Of a stretch of DNA of 8,623 nt, positions 6,150 through 8,623 are shown piece after piece. The position numbers and the translations under genes were made by a program. This stretch comes from Boseongicola sp. SB0675_bin_26. Lineage in GTDB: Bacteria; Pseudomonadota; Alphaproteobacteria; Rhodobacterales; Rhodobacteraceae. The stretch is from assembly GCA_009843725.1 (NCBI GenBank), contig VYCX01000057.1, positions 1-8,623 on the forward strand. The letters are read 5' to 3'. The stretch's first letter is position 1. Every line of letters begins with the position of its first letter. The notes beneath the pieces were generated by a model. It did not search any database. It worked only from the letters and a program-made list of their open reading frames with translations, and was not told where the DNA came from.

Positions 6150-8623
6150 TCAGGCTTCCTTGTTCTTCAGTCCCTGCAGGGCTTGCGCGAACGGATTGTC
6201 GGGATCGATCCGGTCCCTTTTGGGCGGACGGGCCTCGAAGCGGCCGGTCCTGACACTTGGCCCGTCCTTCGACGTCTCCTTGCGGGGCGCCTTCTTGACT
6301 TTCCGTTGCGGTCTCGCGCCTTTCCTTTGGCTGCTGCGCCGTCCACTCCATACGAACGTGTAGAATTCCTCGATTTCCGGGCCGTCATCGGCTGGATCAG
6401 GCTCTGGTCGATTGGCGCTGACGTGATCGCCGGGCTCGTCCGGAACGGAGGTTTCCGGTGCTGTCTGGGGAGCGTCCGGCGCCGCATTCCCTTCGGATGG
6501 CGAGGATCGTTCCGTTGCCTGACGCACCTTCTCGCGCTCGCCGCGCTGCGCCTTGTATCCAAGCCCTTCCATCAAGTTCGCAAATTGCGCGAGTGTCGTT
6601 CCGGTGATCGAGAGCATGTCCGGCGTCGCCTCGAAACCGCCGCGGCTGTCTTCCGTTCGAAGCATGTCGGCAAGCCGTTCCAGCATGTCAATGCGGATCG
6701 CGCGCTCGCCGGCCCGTCGATACCCGGACTTCAGGTAAACGGCTGAAGGAACCTTCTGGACGGCGGGAATCGTGACAAGGCCAGGCGGCGGGCTTTCCGG
6801 AAACTCCTCGTCGCCCCGCGCCAGCGACCAGAGCACGAGTCTCAATCGGGTTGGCGCCGGCTTCAGGAGGTCAGGCATGAAGATCGTGAACTGGCCGAAG
6901 CGAACGCCGTGCTTGCGCAGGACGCCACGCGTCTCCTGATCGAGTTCCTTCACCTCGTTTGCCACCTCGCGACGGTCAATGATGCCCATGGCCTCCACCA
7001 TGCGAAACCCGAAACCCTTCGCGATGCCGCTCAGGCTCTGGTCGTTCCGGATGTTGAGCAGGGGAAGAAAGTGCAGCGCGATCCTCCGGTCGATGAAGTG
7101 CTGGAGCCGGCGCTGAACCTTTTGCGCGACATCCGCGTCGGCTTCGTCGTCGACGAAGGATGCCACCTGCGGCTTCAGCGGGTCGTCTCCGGCCACGAGC
7201 TTGCCGACCGTGTGCTCTCCCCACATCAGCCCGCCCTGGTCCGTGAAGTCCATTTCGGAATCAGGCGAATTGTAGAACCTGTCCGCGCGAAGGCGGAATT
7301 CGGGGCCAAGTGCCGCGATGGCCGCCGAGCGCACGGTCCTGGCTTCGTCACCGGACACGTCCGCGTCCTGGCGGAACCGGAAGCCGTCGATGTGACCGAC
7401 GAACTGGCCTTCTATCGTGACTTCGCCCTTGTCGTTGACCTCGGCCACGAGGCTCTCCTTCTGCTTCAGCCCGCGCATCAGGATGGACGTGCGCCGGTCG
7501 ACAAATCGCCTTGTCAGTGCGTCGTGGAGCGCATCCGACAAACGGTCTTCTACAGCGCGAGTGAAGTCCCGCCAATGGGATTCGTTGGGACACCATCCGC
7601 TGCGCTGCGCGACATAGGTCCATGTCCGGATGAACGCGAGACGCCGCGACAGCATGTCAATGTTGCCGTCCGTGCGGTCGATGTGCCGGATCTGCCCTGC
7701 GAGCCAGTCCTCCGGAATCTCGCCGCCGTCATGCAGATGGCCATGGATCGTGCCAAGAAGCTCGGCATGTTCCTCATGGCTGATGTCGCGGAAGTCCGGG
7801 ATGCTGCAGACATCCCAGAGAAGCCTGACGGAAGGTTCGTCCGTGGCGCGTGCACGGACCTCGGATTGACTGGCGAGCACCCGCAACGCGATCAGGTCAT
7901 CGGCGTCCCTGGCGCGGACGAGGCGGTCGCCGTCCGCAGGCATCTCCAAGGATTGGATGAGCCTGTCTATGCTGCCGTAGTCCAGACGGTGGTTTCTCCA
8001 TTGAAGCCTTTGTACCGGGGCGAAGGAATGCGTGGTGATGGCCTTGACCACGTCCTCGCCAAGAGGCGGTGCATCGCCCGTCACGCCGAACGTGCCGTCC
8101 GTATGGAACCGGCCGGCGCGTCCCGCGATCTGCGCCAGTTCGTTCGGTGCGAGGTTGCGCGTCCTGCGCCCGTCAAACTTGCTGAGGCCGGAGAAGGCGA
8201 CGTGCCCTATGTCGAGATTCAGCCCCATGCCGATTGCGTCGGTGGCGACGAGATAGTCAACCTCGCCGCTTTCGTACATGGAGACCTGTGCGTTGCGGGT
8301 GCGCGGGGACAGGGCGCCCATGACCACCGCAGCGCCGCCCTTCTGGCGTCGGACCAGTTCCGCGATCGCATACACGTTCTCGACCGAAAACCCGACGATC
8401 GCGGAACGGTGCGGCAGTCGGCTGATCTTCTTCATGCCGGCATAGGAAAGGGTGGACAGCCTCTCGCGGCGCTGGAACTTCGCCTTCGGCACCAGCGCGG
8501 CGATGGAGTCGCGCATGGTGTCGGAACCCATGAAGACGGTTTCCACCAGGCCCCGGGCGCGGAGCAGCCGGTCCGTGAAGACATGCCCGCGCTCCGGGTC
8601 GGCGGCCAGCTGGATTTCGTCGA
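6150..8623 (-). CDS. SUV3-like ATP-dependent RNA helicase (N-terminus outside window)
   Basis: About 823 C-terminal residues of a superfamily 2 DExH helicase related to the mitochondrial RNA helicase SUV3. The visible protein begins at the Walker B motif DEIQ (8621-8610), followed by LAADPERGHVFTDRLL. Helicase domain 2 shows SAIVGFS (visible residues 73-79), motif V ATDAIGMGLNL (126-136) and motif VI QIAGRAGR (164-171). A long helical SUV3-type C-terminal region follows to about 700, then an acidic Pro-rich linker (704-753), a Lys/Arg-rich stretch (about 757-803) and a short conserved-looking end, DPDNPFAQALQGLK (806-819). Motif I, the Walker A site, is beyond the window edge. The frame runs unbroken through the GTG at 8546, so that is not the start. 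It should unwind RNA in decay or processing; the basic tail probably adds RNA binding. It is the first gene seen in the S4-fdxA-carD row. Confidence 0.92.
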   Translation of the reverse strand, partial: DEIQLAADPERGHVFTDRLLRARGLVETVFMGSDTMRDSIAALVPKAKFQRRERLSTLSYAGMKKISRLPHRSAIVGFSVENVYAIAELVRRQKGGAAVVMGALSPRTRNAQVSMYESGEVDYLVATDAIGMGLNLDIGHVAFSGLSKFDGRRTRNLAPNELAQIAGRAGRFHTDGTFGVTGDAPPLGEDVVKAITTHSFAPVQRLQWRNHRLDYGSIDRLIQSLEMPADGDRLVRARDADDLIALRVLASQSEVRARATDEPSVRLLWDVCSIPDFRDISHEEHAELLGTIHGHLHDGGEIPEDWLAGQIRHIDRTDGNIDMLSRRLAFIRTWTYVAQRSGWCPNESHWRDFTRAVEDRLSDALHDALTRRFVDRRTSILMRGLKQKESLVAEVNDKGEVTIEGQFVGHIDGFRFRQDADVSGDEARTVRSAAIAALGPEFRLRADRFYNSPDSEMDFTDQGGLMWGEHTVGKLVAGDDPLKPQVASFVDDEADADVAQKVQRRLQHFIDRRIALHFLPLLNIRNDQSLSGIAKGFGFRMVEAMGIIDRREVANEVKELDQETRGVLRKHGVRFGQFTIFMPDLLKPAPTRLRLVLWSLARGDEEFPESPPPGLVTIPAVQKVPSAVYLKSGYRRAGERAIRIDMLERLADMLRTEDSRGGFEATPDMLSITGTTLAQFANLMEGLGYKAQRGEREKVRQATERSSPSEGNAAPDAPQTAPETSVPDEPGDHVSANRPEPDPADDGPEIEEFYTFVWSGRRSSQRKGARPQRKVKKAPRKETSKDGPSVRTGRFEARPPKRDRIDPDNPFAQALQGLKNKEA

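Overview
The window is GC-rich and tightly packed, apart from two gaps. Gene content and order point to an alphaproteobacterium: a SUV3-like helicase, an S4-domain protein, FdxA and CarD lie in a row on one strand, an arrangement I recall from many Alphaproteobacteria. No genus can be named, and there are no phage, plasmid, IS or CRISPR hallmarks.

Layout, left to right. (1) Positions 1-569, plus strand: the C-terminal part of a Gfo/Idh/MocA dehydrogenase, most like myo-inositol 2-dehydrogenase (IolG). (2) Positions 570-1465: about 900 bases with no gene I can support. (3) Positions 1466-4110, plus strand: a two-gene operon for a periplasmic M16B peptidase pair with a GTGA overlap. The first protein carries the zinc site; the second lacks it but has the R/Y-type motif. 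(4) Positions 4209-8623, minus strand, read right to left: the SUV3-like RNA helicase (N-terminus outside the window), a gap of about 430 bases, the S4 RNA-binding protein, the 7Fe ferredoxin FdxA, and the CarD-type RNA polymerase-binding regulator. CarD converges on the M16 operon.

Functionally, the M16 pair probably forms one heterodimeric protease in the periplasm. The minus-strand cluster joins RNA handling (helicase, S4 protein), electron transfer (FdxA) and control of transcription initiation (CarD). Why these genes stay together is not clear.

The less ordinary signals are in the spaces between genes. The carD leader has three short segments that can form either of two mutually exclusive hairpins, one followed by a short U run. 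A perfect 12-bp inverted repeat ends one base before the S4 gene's GTG start. A possible 24-codon small ORF spans that repeat and overlaps the S4 start by four bases. I see no clear new multi-gene system; these leader structures are the best candidates for something undescribed.
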